A stretch of 64,000 nucleotides of DNA, from assembly GCA_021307315.1 (NCBI GenBank), contig JAJSPD010000093.1:1-64000 (forward strand). Direction: 5' to 3'. The notes under the pieces were generated by a model. The model searched no databases. It had not been told where the DNA came from and saw nothing but the letters and a program-made list of their open reading frames with translations. The DNA is from Bisporella sp. PMI_857 (Eukaryota; Ascomycota; Leotiomycetes; Helotiales; Helotiaceae). Position numbers and translations under genes: made by a program. Shown here piece by piece: positions 11,104-22,412 of this stretch (its first letter is position 1; each line of letters starts with the position of its first letter).

Positions 11104-11703
11104 TTAAGAACAACTAGAGATGGTTTGATAGTTGCTGCGTGAACCTTGCAACGATTGTTGGTAGGCAGTATGTGGAGGCCGTTCATTGAATATAAAGTCT
11201 GGAGATAGAGGTAGGGCAATCGCTGGATTAATGAAATGCTGTTCTTGTTCGAACTCAGGTATGAGTTCGATATGCCGTGTCCGAGAGATGTTTGTTATAC
11301 GGACAACTCTTCGCCTGATCTCCCAGATCGAAGGGGCGATAACACGAATTTTTTCCCCATGGAAATGATTCAGAGCTTGACACAGAATATTGCGAAGCAA
11401 TGTGGTTAGCAGCCGATCAAATGACTGGATGCCTTTAGGTGTTACAAAGAATGATTCAAATTTGTGCGGATGCGAATATCGAGTTTTGATGTTCATTTCG
11501 AGATAGAACTTTGACGGCACTATCCTAAATCGCGATGCGGCTGCTTCCCTAAATCTGGCAATGAACGGGTCTGCCCGTTGACAGCTCTTAATGCTCATCG
11601 CATTATAATGCAATCTTACTATACCTTCTTTATACCACTTAGCACAGCTGATAATGAATGCCGCCTCGTCTTTCTGCTTTGTGCATTGATGGGTGTACTC
11701 CAT
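11104..11703 (-). CDS. Hypothetical protein, 199 codons
   Basis: Intact ATG-started frame, 199 aa, basic and aromatic-rich, with no signal peptide or membrane segment. I do not recognise the family. A stretch around residues 90-120 (SFDRLLTTLLRNILCQAL) vaguely resembles the opening helix of 2EXR proteins, and a 2EXR-like fragment lies 38 bp downstream in another frame. One reading is therefore a single 2EXR gene with an unresolved intron or a frameshift. Codon-level support is weak, so this may also be non-coding. Confidence 0.35.
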   Translation of the reverse strand: MEYTHQCTKQKDEAAFIISCAKWYKEGIVRLHYNAMSIKSCQRADPFIARFREAAASRFRIVPSKFYLEMNIKTRYSHPHKFESFFVTPKGIQSFDRLLTTLLRNILCQALNHFHGEKIRVIAPSIWEIRRRVVRITNISRTRHIELIPEFEQEQHFINPAIALPLSPDFIFNERPPHTAYQQSLQGSRSNYQTISSCS

Positions 11704-12801
11704 TCTTGTGTTCGTATCACTTGAACTGCTCGCCTGTCCCAGCTGGAGACCTTTTCACTCATACTCGTCACTTGACTGCCTGCGTTTGGCTCACGCGGGC
11801 CTTTGGGTTCACCCTCATGAAAGATACGTCGCCTGTTTTCTCGTAGCGTTGCTTGTATTCCTTTGAAGCTGAACGCCGACGATTTTCTAGCTTCTCCATT
11901 GTTTTTTAATTAACTCAATTGCTTTCGCCTCCTATTCTCAGCAATGCCCCATGTTCATGGTGGTAGTGCTGGCTATTGTTACGCCTATACCACTTAATAA
12001 AGTCATCGTCAAGACCATTTCATTCGATATCAATATTTTGGGAGATTAAGGATCCGGTATTCATCAAATTGAAGAATTGCTTCGATGGACAGGAGAGAGG
12101 GAGACATGTGGTGATGAGGTTTAATTAAGGTGCCTCGGGGACGCTGGGGATGGCGAATCGGATCTTCAGGGGGCCTTGAGCTTGTTTTCTAGGCCCCGGA
12201 TATTCCCCAGTTCGGCACTCCTCGTGATTATATCAGATGTCAGCATACCCGACTTTTAAGTACAAATATTCTCTTTGGAAATTTTGGTTACCATATCTTT
12301 TCCTAGACAAGTCTTCCTCAAACAATCATTTTCATGGGCAAGTTAGGGCCTAGTAGACGGATATTTCATAATCTTCATTTCTTTTGCTCTTTTCTGGAAG
12401 CCGTAAACGTTCCAAAGAGCCAAGAAAGTCCTCATAATTTGGTCTACCCTCGAACGTTTACATAAACCGTTGAAGGAATGTTGGCGCCTGCCTTAAGGAA
12501 AGTCTAGTGACCCCCTGAAATCAGGTCCTAAGGCTTGTGTCTCATGCTGGATAGCCCATGGTACGTTGCACTCCGAAAGTCCCTTTGCTTGTATGCATAT
12601 ATTTCAAAAGCATTACTCCTCCGGTGGCCCTCTCCAATAGCAGGTGGTATCTTGTAGATGGAAGGGTCATGCTCCTCCAACCCACTTCTTCAGCCATACG
12701 GTCCTCCAGGTGAGGAATGTGTATATATTTTTAAATCACCCTAATGTTTACCTTCAAGCACGTTCTTTGTTGTCTAAGATAACCCCCACGCTCCCTTGAC
12801 G
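11704..12801. other. Intergenic, promoter side of the GH5 gene
   Basis: 1.1 kb without a recognisable gene. A TATA-like run, gtatatatttttaaa, begins at 12721, about 70-80 bp before the GH5 start codon. Paired AT-rich blocks are present, but no repeat or RNA gene was seen. Confidence 0.45.
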
Positions 12802-14092
12802 ATGTATTCCATTCTCATTTGCCTTGCAGTGTTTCTGGTGCCAGCAAGTGCCTGGTTCCCTGGACTCGACAAAACTATCAGGTCTGAGACCGGTGCTGAT
12901 CTCTTCAATTCACCAGAGGCATCGAATATCACGGATAAGCGATGGCTATACGGTTCTGGCAAGCTTCGAGGAGTTAATCTCGGCTCTCTTTTCGTTATTG
13001 AGCCATGGCTCAGTTCATCTGTTTGGACCAACATGGGCTGTGGAGATGCAAAGTCTGAGTTCGATTGTGTAATAAAGCTCGGTCAAACTCAAGCAAATAA
13101 GGTCTTCCAAGCGCATTGGGATTCTTGGATTACCCAAGCAGACATCGCCCAGATGCAGAGCTATGGTCTCAATACAATTCGGATCCCGGTTGGCTACTGG
13201 ATGTTGGAGAGTCTCGTCTATGCAGACAGCGAGTACTTTCCTCAAGGCGCCTTCACTAGACTTCAGCGCGTCTGTGGATGGGCAAGCGATGCAGGTTTTT
13301 ATATCATCATCGACATGCATGGTGCTCCTGGAGCTCAAGTGAAGGAGAACCCATTCACTGGTCAATATGCGCCTTCTCCAGGATTCTATGTTTCATGGCA
13401 ATATGACCGTGGTGTCAAATTTCTTTCATGGTTGACAACTCAGATCCACACCATCAACAGCTTTAGAAACGTTGGAATGATTGGTATCGTTAACGAGCCT
13501 GTACAAGACGCCAATGCTGTGGCAACAATGCGCTCAACCTTCTACCCAAATGCTTTCTCGGTATAGCTCTTATTTCTCACTAGCTTAGATATCCGCTGAC
13601 CAAGTATAGGCCATTCGTGCTGCTGAGTCTTCTCTCGGTGTTACAAGCAATAATTACCTTCATATCCAACCCATGAATGCGCAATGGGGCTCAGGTGACC
13701 CAAATCAGTACCTCACAAATTTGTATTTCGCAGCCTACGATGACCATCGTTACCTCAAATGGGCCGGAACTCCAGTCTCTCAGTCTTCATACATTAGCAC
13801 GTCTTGCAGTGATAACCGAGGAGGAAACACCCCAACCGTTGTTGGCGAATTCAGTCTCAGCGTACCAGATAATGTGCAGTGGACAGATGGCTGGCATCCA
13901 AACACACAACAAGCATTTTACAAGAAGTGGTTTGCCGCACAAGTAATTGCTTATGAAAGATACACGATTGGTTGGATCTTCTGGACTTGGAAGGCACAGC
14001 TTGGGGACTATCGATGGAGTTATCAAGATGCCGTTGCGGCTGGGGTAGTCCCTAGAAACCCACAGGACGTTTATGGATATAGCCCCTGCTAA
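12802..14092 (+). CDS. Secreted GH5 glucan endo-1,6-beta-glucosidase (exgB type)
   Basis: Fungal GH5 enzyme (endo-beta-1,6-glucanase-like) acting on beta-glucans of fungal or oomycete cell walls. Exons 12802-13560 and 13610-14092, joined at a codon boundary, give 413 aa. An in-frame TTG just upstream is ignored in favour of the ATG at 12802, which opens a signal peptide ([17 protein letters not shown]). Characteristic motifs are [27 protein letters not shown] and [10 protein letters not shown]. The catalytic acid/base lies in IVNEP (Glu232) and the nucleophile in VVGEFS (Glu333). The C-terminal tryptophan cluster is GWIFWTWK. The active site is complete and the length is normal for the family. 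It could remodel the fungus's own wall or attack other fungi; the sequence does not say which. The closely related exo-1,3-glucanases are the main alternative. Confidence 0.9.
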
Positions 14093-14254
14093 TGATAGCA
14101 ATGATTCAATGATAAATGGTAATCCATGCTATTTCTGTGCTCTCTTTTAATGTGTTAAGATCTCCCTGATTGCAGTCGTCAATGGTTGGGGGGTTTTTCC
14201 CAAGTTTTCCATCCGCTGCAGTCGATTTTCTTGCCACTTGTTCCTCATAGCAAA

Positions 14255-15162
14255 TTAGAGTGTAAATGAGGCTTGGCCAATATCAAATAGCTGACGGTTG
14301 ACATCACGGGGCTGATAATCTAATGATGTGAAACCAAAAATCGCAAGGTCTTTGCCGTAGTTCTCAATCACCCAGTGAGCCATCATGTCCTAGAATCAGA
14401 TTCAAAAAGTCAGCTTGTAAGAGAAATTGGACATTTCTTCACTCTCGTGCACTCTATGGCTTTTATTAGGAGTAAAGTGCGAATGAAAAAAATATTTTGC
14501 TAGACACAGCAAAGTACATGTACTTACCATTCCTGCACACGCGCCGCCAGCGGTCCAGATGTTCCCGTCGGCGACCCACTGAGACTCCTTGGTCCATTTC
14601 ACCTGAGGAAATGCTTTTTTAGCATATTCAACGGCCATATGATTGACAGTAGCATTCTTGCCATCAAGTACTCCTGATGGCGCCACGGCAATCGCGCCAG
14701 TGCAGGTGGTGAAGAGCCCTCTTCCAGCTGCGACATGGTCGCGCAAGAACTTTGAGAACCGGTCACTCAACTTGAAGGTCGTTGGATCTGGTCCTCCCAC
14801 CAATAGATAGTCAAGCGGGGGACAATCATCACAAGTGACAGTTGGGACCATTTTGGCATTGGCAGTCAATGTGACTGGGTCTAGTTCTTAAGTTAGCAGT
14901 ATTCGAGGATGTTTAGAAGTACAGAGAACTCAATATCTGAGCGAGATCCTGAATTAAGTTATACGATAGGCTTACCTAGGGTCTCGTTGATGTGATAGAA
15001 TTCAATGTCAATGGATTTGTCAGACAAGCCTAATCCAGGGGCAACGGTCGCCTCATAGCCTTCAATGAGTTTCTTCGAGCATGAGGATAGAATATCAAGT
15101 GGTCCCACCGCATCTAACATCTGATACTCAATCATCAGAACGCCGAACTTGATGGGTGCCAT
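14255..15162 (-). CDS. DJ-1/PfpI family protein (isonitrile-hydratase-like)
   Basis: Single-domain DJ-1/PfpI superfamily protein of 224 aa from exons 15162-14976, 14880-14528 and 14389-14255. It begins MAPIKFGVLMIEYQMLDAVGP, the usual first beta strand and the segment corresponding to the D-x-x-G-P motif of isonitrile-hydratase-like members. It contains LLVGGPDP and the nucleophile elbow GLFTTCTGAIAV (Cys122). The C-terminus DYQPRDVNRQLFDIGQ is present only after the last intron is removed. The 138 nt last intron is longer than most here. Members of this fungal group may be isocyanide hydratases, glyoxalase-like enzymes or stress proteins, and the substrate is unknown. It is convergent with the GH5 gene, 162 bp between stops, and has no evident functional link to it. 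Confidence 0.85.
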
Positions 15163-15741
15163 AATTAACTGATGGTGATCAGTCTTTGCTAAAAAAATTT
15201 TACTGATTTTCCAAGGCTAAGCGTCTGAATTATGGTTGGAAGGGAAAGAGATGAAGGATGATGGCTCAAATAATATTCCCACTACATAGGCTTTCTTTAT
15301 ATATGCGATGAATCTCTCGCTAATGCGTCCTAGAGGCACCACAGCAGAAGTGGGTATGGGAGACCGGATATACTGTAGTCGGATATACACTCCGATATCC
15401 TGCCTCGGCAAATATATCAACCTACAATCTATCGGCGCATTTAATAATAAGAAATAGAGAAACATTAACAGCCCTAACATGAACATGGTAAACTATACAG
15501 AGACGGTGTAAATTTCGTCTCTCGCTCCGGCTCCTCCCCTTTCATTCTCCACTTTTCAAGCGAAAAGAGAATTTGCAGGGGCTTGGAATGCCCACATGAA
15601 TATTTTGGCTTATCCGATCCTGACTCATCGGTGATAGCCTTGTGGCTAAGTTGACTTGAAAAGGTTCACTTCAGAGAAACGCGAACAGAGACGATCAATA
15701 TATCCCATCTCAGGCACGGAGCGTTCAAGTAATAATTGAAA
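15163..15741. other. Divergent promoter region, no gene seen
   Basis: 579 bp between the start codons of the DJ-1/PfpI gene (minus) and the Slh1 helicase gene (plus). No extra exon or strong motif was recognised. The open frame on the minus strand here has no family resemblance. Confidence 0.5.
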
Positions 15742-18700
15742 ATGTCGCCTTCAGCTTTCGACTCAGCCGAAGAGCAATGGCGATCGCAACTAGAGGCTAT
15801 GAAAGCCGCAATTGCAGACCTAAAATTGCCGCCAGCATCAAGCACCAGCCAGGATTCGTACGGCTCTGATATTGACTACGTCGAGGATGATGATTTTACA
15901 TCCGGCAATAGCGGTGGTGATATCTGGGACTTCACAAGTGGCGCCGACGATGGCCAAGATAGCAGTGACGTGAATGAAGATGACATCCCAGAAGCAAGTG
16001 CTTCGGGATATGGGCCGCAGTGGCTGAAGATTAGATGCATCGGTTTTGCGGCGAAAAAGCAAGGTCTGTCTCCTGAAGACCTTGAAGAGCAGATCATGGC
16101 TTTGCTGGCATCAGATAGTGTGGAGGACGAGCTCCAGTCAACTTTAACGGATATCATTGGCTTTGATGATTTGGATTTCGTTATTGAGCTTATATCGAAT
16201 CGCAAACTGCTTGCTGCGCCACCTCTGGCTGTTGCAAAGCGAGAAGATGGGATATTTGGTAGGCTTCAGACGAAGCGCGAGCGGGAAGAGGCACTGAGAA
16301 GAAGAGATTATGAGCATAAACATGCTACCCTTGGCCCAAGTATACATCGCGATGAGCCGAAATATCCTCACGTCTACAAAGCTCATTCTGCCGGAAATAC
16401 CCTTGATCACCGAGGAAAGAAGTACGCTCTGCCTGTGGGACATGAAAGAACGGAGCATTTAGTGAGTGATGCTCCCCCGTCGTGGCTCAGCGATCATCTC
16501 CCTCAAGTCTGCAAATTTTACTAAATCCTAGCAGTTATATGAGGAATATTCTATCCCTGCTGGTCAAGTTGGCACCTTAGGTAAGGGCCGCAGACTTGTC
16601 GATATTAAAGAGATGGATGGCTTGTGCAAGAGAACGTTCAAAGGCTATAAATCTCTGAATCGTATGCAAAGTTTGGTTTACCCAGTGGCATATCAGACGA
16701 GTGAGAACATGCTCATATGTGCTCCAACTGGTGCTGTAAGAACGTTGAAACTTCTTCAGCAAACATAACTAACGGATGATAGGGTAAAACGGATGCTGCT
16801 ATGCTTACAATCTTGCACGCTATAAGCCAAAACATCACTCCTAATCCAGCAGAACTTCCTGAGGCAACAGATTTTATGGTGCATTTTGAAGATTTCAAAA
16901 TCGTATATGTAGCCCCAATGAAAGCTCTTGCAGCCGAAATTACTCAAAAACTCGGCAGTCGTCTTGCTTGGCTCGGCATACAGGCTCGAGAGTTTACTGG
17001 CGATATGCATCTCACGAAGAAGGAGATTGTTCAAACGCAAATTATCGTCACTACGCCAGAGAAATGGGACGTTGTAACACGAAAAGGCACCGGAGATACT
17101 GAGCTTGTTCAGAAAGTTCGCCTCTTGATCATTGATGAAGTCCATATGCTTCATGACGACCGCGGGGCAGTTCTCGAGTCTTTGGTTGCACGTACAGAGC
17201 GTCAAGTTGAGAGTACCCAGTCACTTATCAGAATCGTGGGGCTATCTGCTACCCTACCAAATTACGTGGATGTTGCCGATTTCCTTAAAGTGAACAGATA
17301 TGCTGGCTTATTTTACTTTGATGCAAGCTTCAGACCTGTTCCTTTGGAGCAACATTTCATTGGTGTCAAAGGTAAACCCGGGACGAAAACCTCTCGAGAT
17401 AATATTGATAATACGGCATTTGAAAAGGTTCGAGATATGCTAGAGCGGGATCACCAGATCATGGTTTTTGTGCACTCAAGAAAGGACACCCTCAATACTG
17501 CAAGAATGTTGTTCGAAAAAGCTACCGAACAAGTTTGTACAGAGCTCTTCGATCCTTCCGGTCATCCCCACTACGATGCAGCTGTAAAAGACATGAAAAG
17601 CTCAAAAGGTCGTGAGTTGCGCGAGCTCCTGCCCAAAGGTATAGGAATTCATCATGCAGGTATGGCTCGAGCTGATCGTAATCTTACTGAGCGCTTGTTT
17701 GGCAGCGGTGTTCTGAAGGTACTTTGCTGTACGGCTACCCTCGCATGGGGTGTCAATTTGCCTGCAGCTGCTGTCATCATCAAGGGTACTCAAGTATACA
17801 GTGCGCAAGACGGTAAATTTATCGATCTGGGTATTCTGGATGTTCTTCAGATATTCGGTCGCGCTGGTCGCCCTCAATTTCAGGATACCGGTATCGGTAT
17901 GATCTGCACAACACAAGACAAGCTTACGCATTACCTTCAGGCGGTTACATCGCAAGTGCCTATCGAATCGCGGTTCTCTAAGCATTTAGTAGATAATTTG
18001 AACGCCGAAATTAGCCTTGGAACTGTGACGTCTGTCCCAGAAGCTGTCCAGTGGCTTGGCTACTCTTATCTCTTCGTGAGGATGCAGCGGAATCCCATGA
18101 ATTACGGGATAGACTGGGCAGAGCAACGGGATGATCCTACACTGGTTCAAAGACGCCGAAAGCTCATTATTGAAGCTGCGAGGACTCTTCAGCAGAGCCA
18201 GATGATAATATTCAATGAGTCCACAGAAGAGCTCCGTAGCAAAGATGTAGGGCGTATTGCAAGTCAATACTATATTCTCCACACCACTATTCAAAAGTTC
18301 AACGAGAAGATGGACCCACATGCGACTGAAGCTGATATGCTCGCATTGGTAGCCAAGAGCGGCGAATTTGACAACATCCAGTTCAGGGACAACGAGTCAA
18401 AAGAGCTTACAAAATTGAAAGATGATTTCTCCCCTTGCAGTATCCCAGGCAAGGGAATCGACTCACCGGAAGCAAAGACGAATATTTTATTGCAATCATA
18501 TATATCTAGGGCTCAGCTAGAGGATTTTGCCCTTGCCAATGATTCAAATTATATTGCACAACAAGCAGCTAGGATCTGTAGGGCAATATTCATGATTGCA
18601 CTGAATCGACGATGGGGCTATCAGTGTCTGGTGTTGATATCGCTCTGCAAATCCCTAGAGAAGAGAATTTGGGCTTTCCAACACCCCCTGCATCAGTTTG

Positions 18701-21700
18701 ATTTGCCAAAGTCAGTCATGAATCAGCTGGATGCCAAGGATTCTATTTCTATTGAGACTCTGAAAGAGATGGAACCAGCAGAGATAGGCTCACTGGTACA
18801 CAACCACGGTGCTGGTAAAACTATTTCTAAAATCCTTGAAAACTTTCCAACAATCAGCATCGAGTCTGAAATTGCTCCACTTAACCGGGATGTATTAAGA
18901 ATCAAACTATGGTTGACTCCAGATTTCCGCTGGAACGACCGACATAATGGAACATCAGAAAGTTATTGGATCTGGGTTGAGAATTCAGAGACTTCGGAGA
19001 TTTATCACCATGAGTTCTTCATCTTGAATCGAAAGAAGTTATACGACGATCATGAACTCAACTTTACGATTCCATTATCTGATCCATTGCCCACGCAGAT
19101 ATATGTGAGAGCTGTGTCTGATCGTTGGCTTGGAGCAGAGACAGTGCATGCTATCTCTTTTCAGCACCTGATCAGACCTGACACTGAAAGTGTTTACACA
19201 GACCTCCTAAACCTACAGCCTTTACCAATCATGGCTCTAAAGAATCCAGATTTGGAGGCCATCTATGCCCAGAGATTTCAATTCTTCAACCCGATGCAAA
19301 CACAGATATTTCATTGTTTATACCATACCTCAGCCAACGTCTTGCTTGGTTCACCAACAGGCTCAGGTAAAACAATTGCCTGTGAGTTGGCTATGTGGTG
19401 GGCGTTCAGAGAAAAGCCGGGTTCTAAGGTGGTCTACATTGCCCCCATGAAAGCACTCGTTCGTGAGCGTGTTAAGGACTGGAGTGCCAGACTCACTCGT
19501 CAGATGGGGTTGAAACTTGTCGAGTTGACCGGCGATAACACTCCCGACACAAAAACAATCAGAGATGCGGATATCATCATCACTACTCCAGAGAAATGGG
19601 ATGGTATCAGTAGAAGCTGGCAGACTCGAGACTATGTTCGAAAAGTTAGCCTTGTCATTATCGATGAGATTCACTTGCTTGGTGGTGATCGCGGACCAAT
19701 TCTCGAGATTATTGTATCTCGTATGAACTATATTGCTTCCCAGTCAGGTAGTCCAGTCCGCTTGATGGGCATGTCGACTGCTTGTGCGAATGCTATGGAT
19801 CTTGGCAACTGGCTCGGAGTCAAGGAAGGGCTATTCAACTTCAGACACAGTGTCCGCCCTGTTCCTTTGGAGATCTTTATTGACGGCTTCCCCGAGGTTC
19901 GAGGATTCTGTCCTTTGATGCAGTCGATGAATCGACCCACCTTCCTGGCCATCAAAACTCATAGTCCTGACAAGCCGGTGATTGTTTTTGTGGCATCTCG
20001 TAGACAGACTCGATTGACAGCTAAGGACCTCATCAACTTCTGTGGAATGGAGGATAATCCTCGCCGTTTTGTCAAGATGTCTGAGGATGACTTACAGCTG
20101 AACCTCTCACGAGTAAAGGATGAAGCTCTGAAGGAAGCGCTTAGCTTCGGCATTGGACTTCATCATGCTGGTTTGATAGAATCTGATCGTTCGTTGTCGG
20201 AGGAACTATTTGCGAACAATAAAATCCAGATACTAGTTGCGACGAGTACACTGGCATGGGGCGTTAATCTTCCAGCTCACTTGGTCGTGGTCAAAGGCAC
20301 TCAATTTTTCGACGCGAAAACCGAAGGCTACAAAGATATGGATCTCACTGACGTACTGCAAATGCTTGGTCGAGCTGGTCGTCCACAATTCGACAATTCG
20401 GGTATCGCCCGAATTTTCACTCAAGATGCGAAGAAGGCGTTCTACAAGCATTTCTTGCATACAGGTTTTCCTGTCGAATCATCGCTTCATAATGTGCTTG
20501 ATAACCATTTAGGCGCTGAAGTCTCTGCTGAAACGATCACCACGAAACAGGATGCTCTGGACTACCTGACATGGACGTTCTTCTTTCGTCGCCTCCACAA
20601 GAATCCATCTTACTATGGGCTTGAGATTTCAGCAGAAGAGCACAACACGCTCGCTGCGCAGCAGATGGCTAACGAATACATGATATCTATGGTAGATAAG
20701 TCTCTCGGAGAGCTTGCAGAATCAGGCTGCCTTGAGATGCATCCGAATGGTGATGTTTACTCCACACCCATGGGGAAGATCATGAGTTACTACTATCTCT
20801 CCCATCGCACTATTCGTCACCTAATGGAGAACGCTAAGCGTAATGCAACTTTTGCAGACGTTCTTTCATGGATGTCAAGCGCCATAGAGTATGATGAGCT
20901 TCCAGTTCGCCATAACGAAGATCTTATAAATGCCGAGCTGTCAAAGAACTTGCCTATCCCAGCATCATCATTCGATGGTCTGCCAATGTGGGATCCACAT
21001 GTAAAAGCTTTCCTTCTGCTCCAAGCCCACATGTCTCGCATAGATCTGCCTATCACAGATTACGTCGGCGATCAGACCAGTGTTCTCGATCAAGCCGTCC
21101 GTATCATCCAAGCAAGTATCGACGTGCTTACCGAGCTCGGCTATCTCTCAAGCTGTCTGAAAATGATCACGCTCTTGCAATGCATCAAATCAGCAAGATG
21201 GCCATCCGACTATGAGCTCTCGATCCTGCCAGGCGTATCAATCGAAATGCCTTCCAAGAAGCTTCCTCTCCGACTACAAGACTTCTCCGCACAGTCAGAG
21301 AAAGAATACAAACAGACACTCTCAGCCCTCAACATACCACATTCCCAGATCTCCCGTTTTGAGAGAGCAGCAAACATGGTCCCTCACCTCAGAGTTGAGA
21401 TCAAGAACGTCAGCGCCCTGTCCCTGACCGTCATCTTGAACCGCGTTAACAAGCTCACCGATCGCGAGGGCAAGATGTACGCGCCGCGCTTCCCGAAGTC
21501 GCAAAACGAAGCTTGGTTCGTGATTCTCTGTGACGAGGCGAAGGACGAGATCCTGGGCATCAAGAGGGTCGGGTGGTCAGCCGGAAGCAAAGGTGAGAAG
21601 TTCGCCGAGAGCAACGCGAGGACGACGTTGAAATTTCCCGAGGAAGAAGGCGGTGGGTTCAAGGATGGTAGGAAAGTCGACGTTTGGGTTGCGAGCGACG

Positions 21701-21843
21701 GGTATCTGGGGATGTTGTATAAGGTGGACAATATTGAGGTTCCTGATGCTCCACGAGTGGGGGATGATAGTGGGAAGAAAGATAAAGGTGATGGGCCAAG
21801 GGTTGCTGGCATCGGAGGTTTAGCCTCTACATCTGCTAACTAG
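15742..21843 (+). CDS. SLH1: Slh1/ASCC3-type tandem helicase (ribosome quality-control trigger complex)
   Basis: Large Ski2-like RNA helicase of 1994 aa from exons 15742-16461, 16532-16735 and 16783-21843. In yeast and human the orthologue (Slh1/ASCC3) dissociates collided ribosomes. It has two helicase cassettes, each followed by a Sec63 domain. Cassette 1 has Walker A APTGAGKT (Lys310; intron 2 falls inside it), DEVH, SATLPN and QIFGRAGRPQF. Cassette 2 has SPTGSGKT (Lys1171), DEIH, MSTACAN and QMLGRAGRPQF. Both ATP sites look intact, unlike Brr2, whose second cassette is degenerate; together with the short N-terminus (about 300 aa) this favours Slh1 over Brr2. The N-terminus is acidic and disordered (residues 35-90). 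The final residues are a Lys/Asp/Gly tail after the second Sec63 domain. Confidence 0.95.
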
Positions 21844-22412
21844 GAAGAAGCTAAGGACCTGTTCCTCATGTAAATCAGCCTGCAATCTTATGAATATATG
21901 ACTGTTGATGCTGGTCTCCCGTCAAAACAGAAACAGCTGTGATGATCTTGATATCTGAAGGATTAGGACGTACCTGGTTCATAGATCATGAAAAACCTGG
22001 TTACAGAAATAGACGAATCCCGTTAGGCACGCTACCATCCGGAGTTGAGCGTCTGATCGACTAGAGGACAGCAGAGGAGATTTACATTTGGAAGACTTTA
22101 ACTCTAACGGACAAGCCTTTCATCAATTGGTCACTGAACACTCTGATGTTTTAATCCCAAAGTAGGAATACAAAGGTAAGACACACGGGTCAGGCTTGGG
22201 GGAATAGCAAAGAGCTTAAGTAGAGATATAAATATTTAAATTGCTTTTTAAAAAAGCTAGAATATGGTATCATAAATACTCCCGTGGCCAATGTACAAAC
22301 TCCTCGGCTCATTCCGCTTAGACTCCTATCAAATGCTGGTTCAACATATACTACCAGAGTATGCCAGGCCACTTTCCTACCACCCATTCACCTTCCCTCC
22401 CGAAGAATTCCT
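21844..22412. other. Convergent intergenic region
   Basis: 569 bp between two gene 3' ends. It includes an AT-rich block near 22220-22275 that suits polyadenylation signals. No gene was seen. Confidence 0.5.

Noticed and set aside
15742..21843. Brr2 identity for the tandem helicase
   Set aside because: The short N-terminus and an intact second ATP site fit Slh1/ASCC3 better than Brr2.
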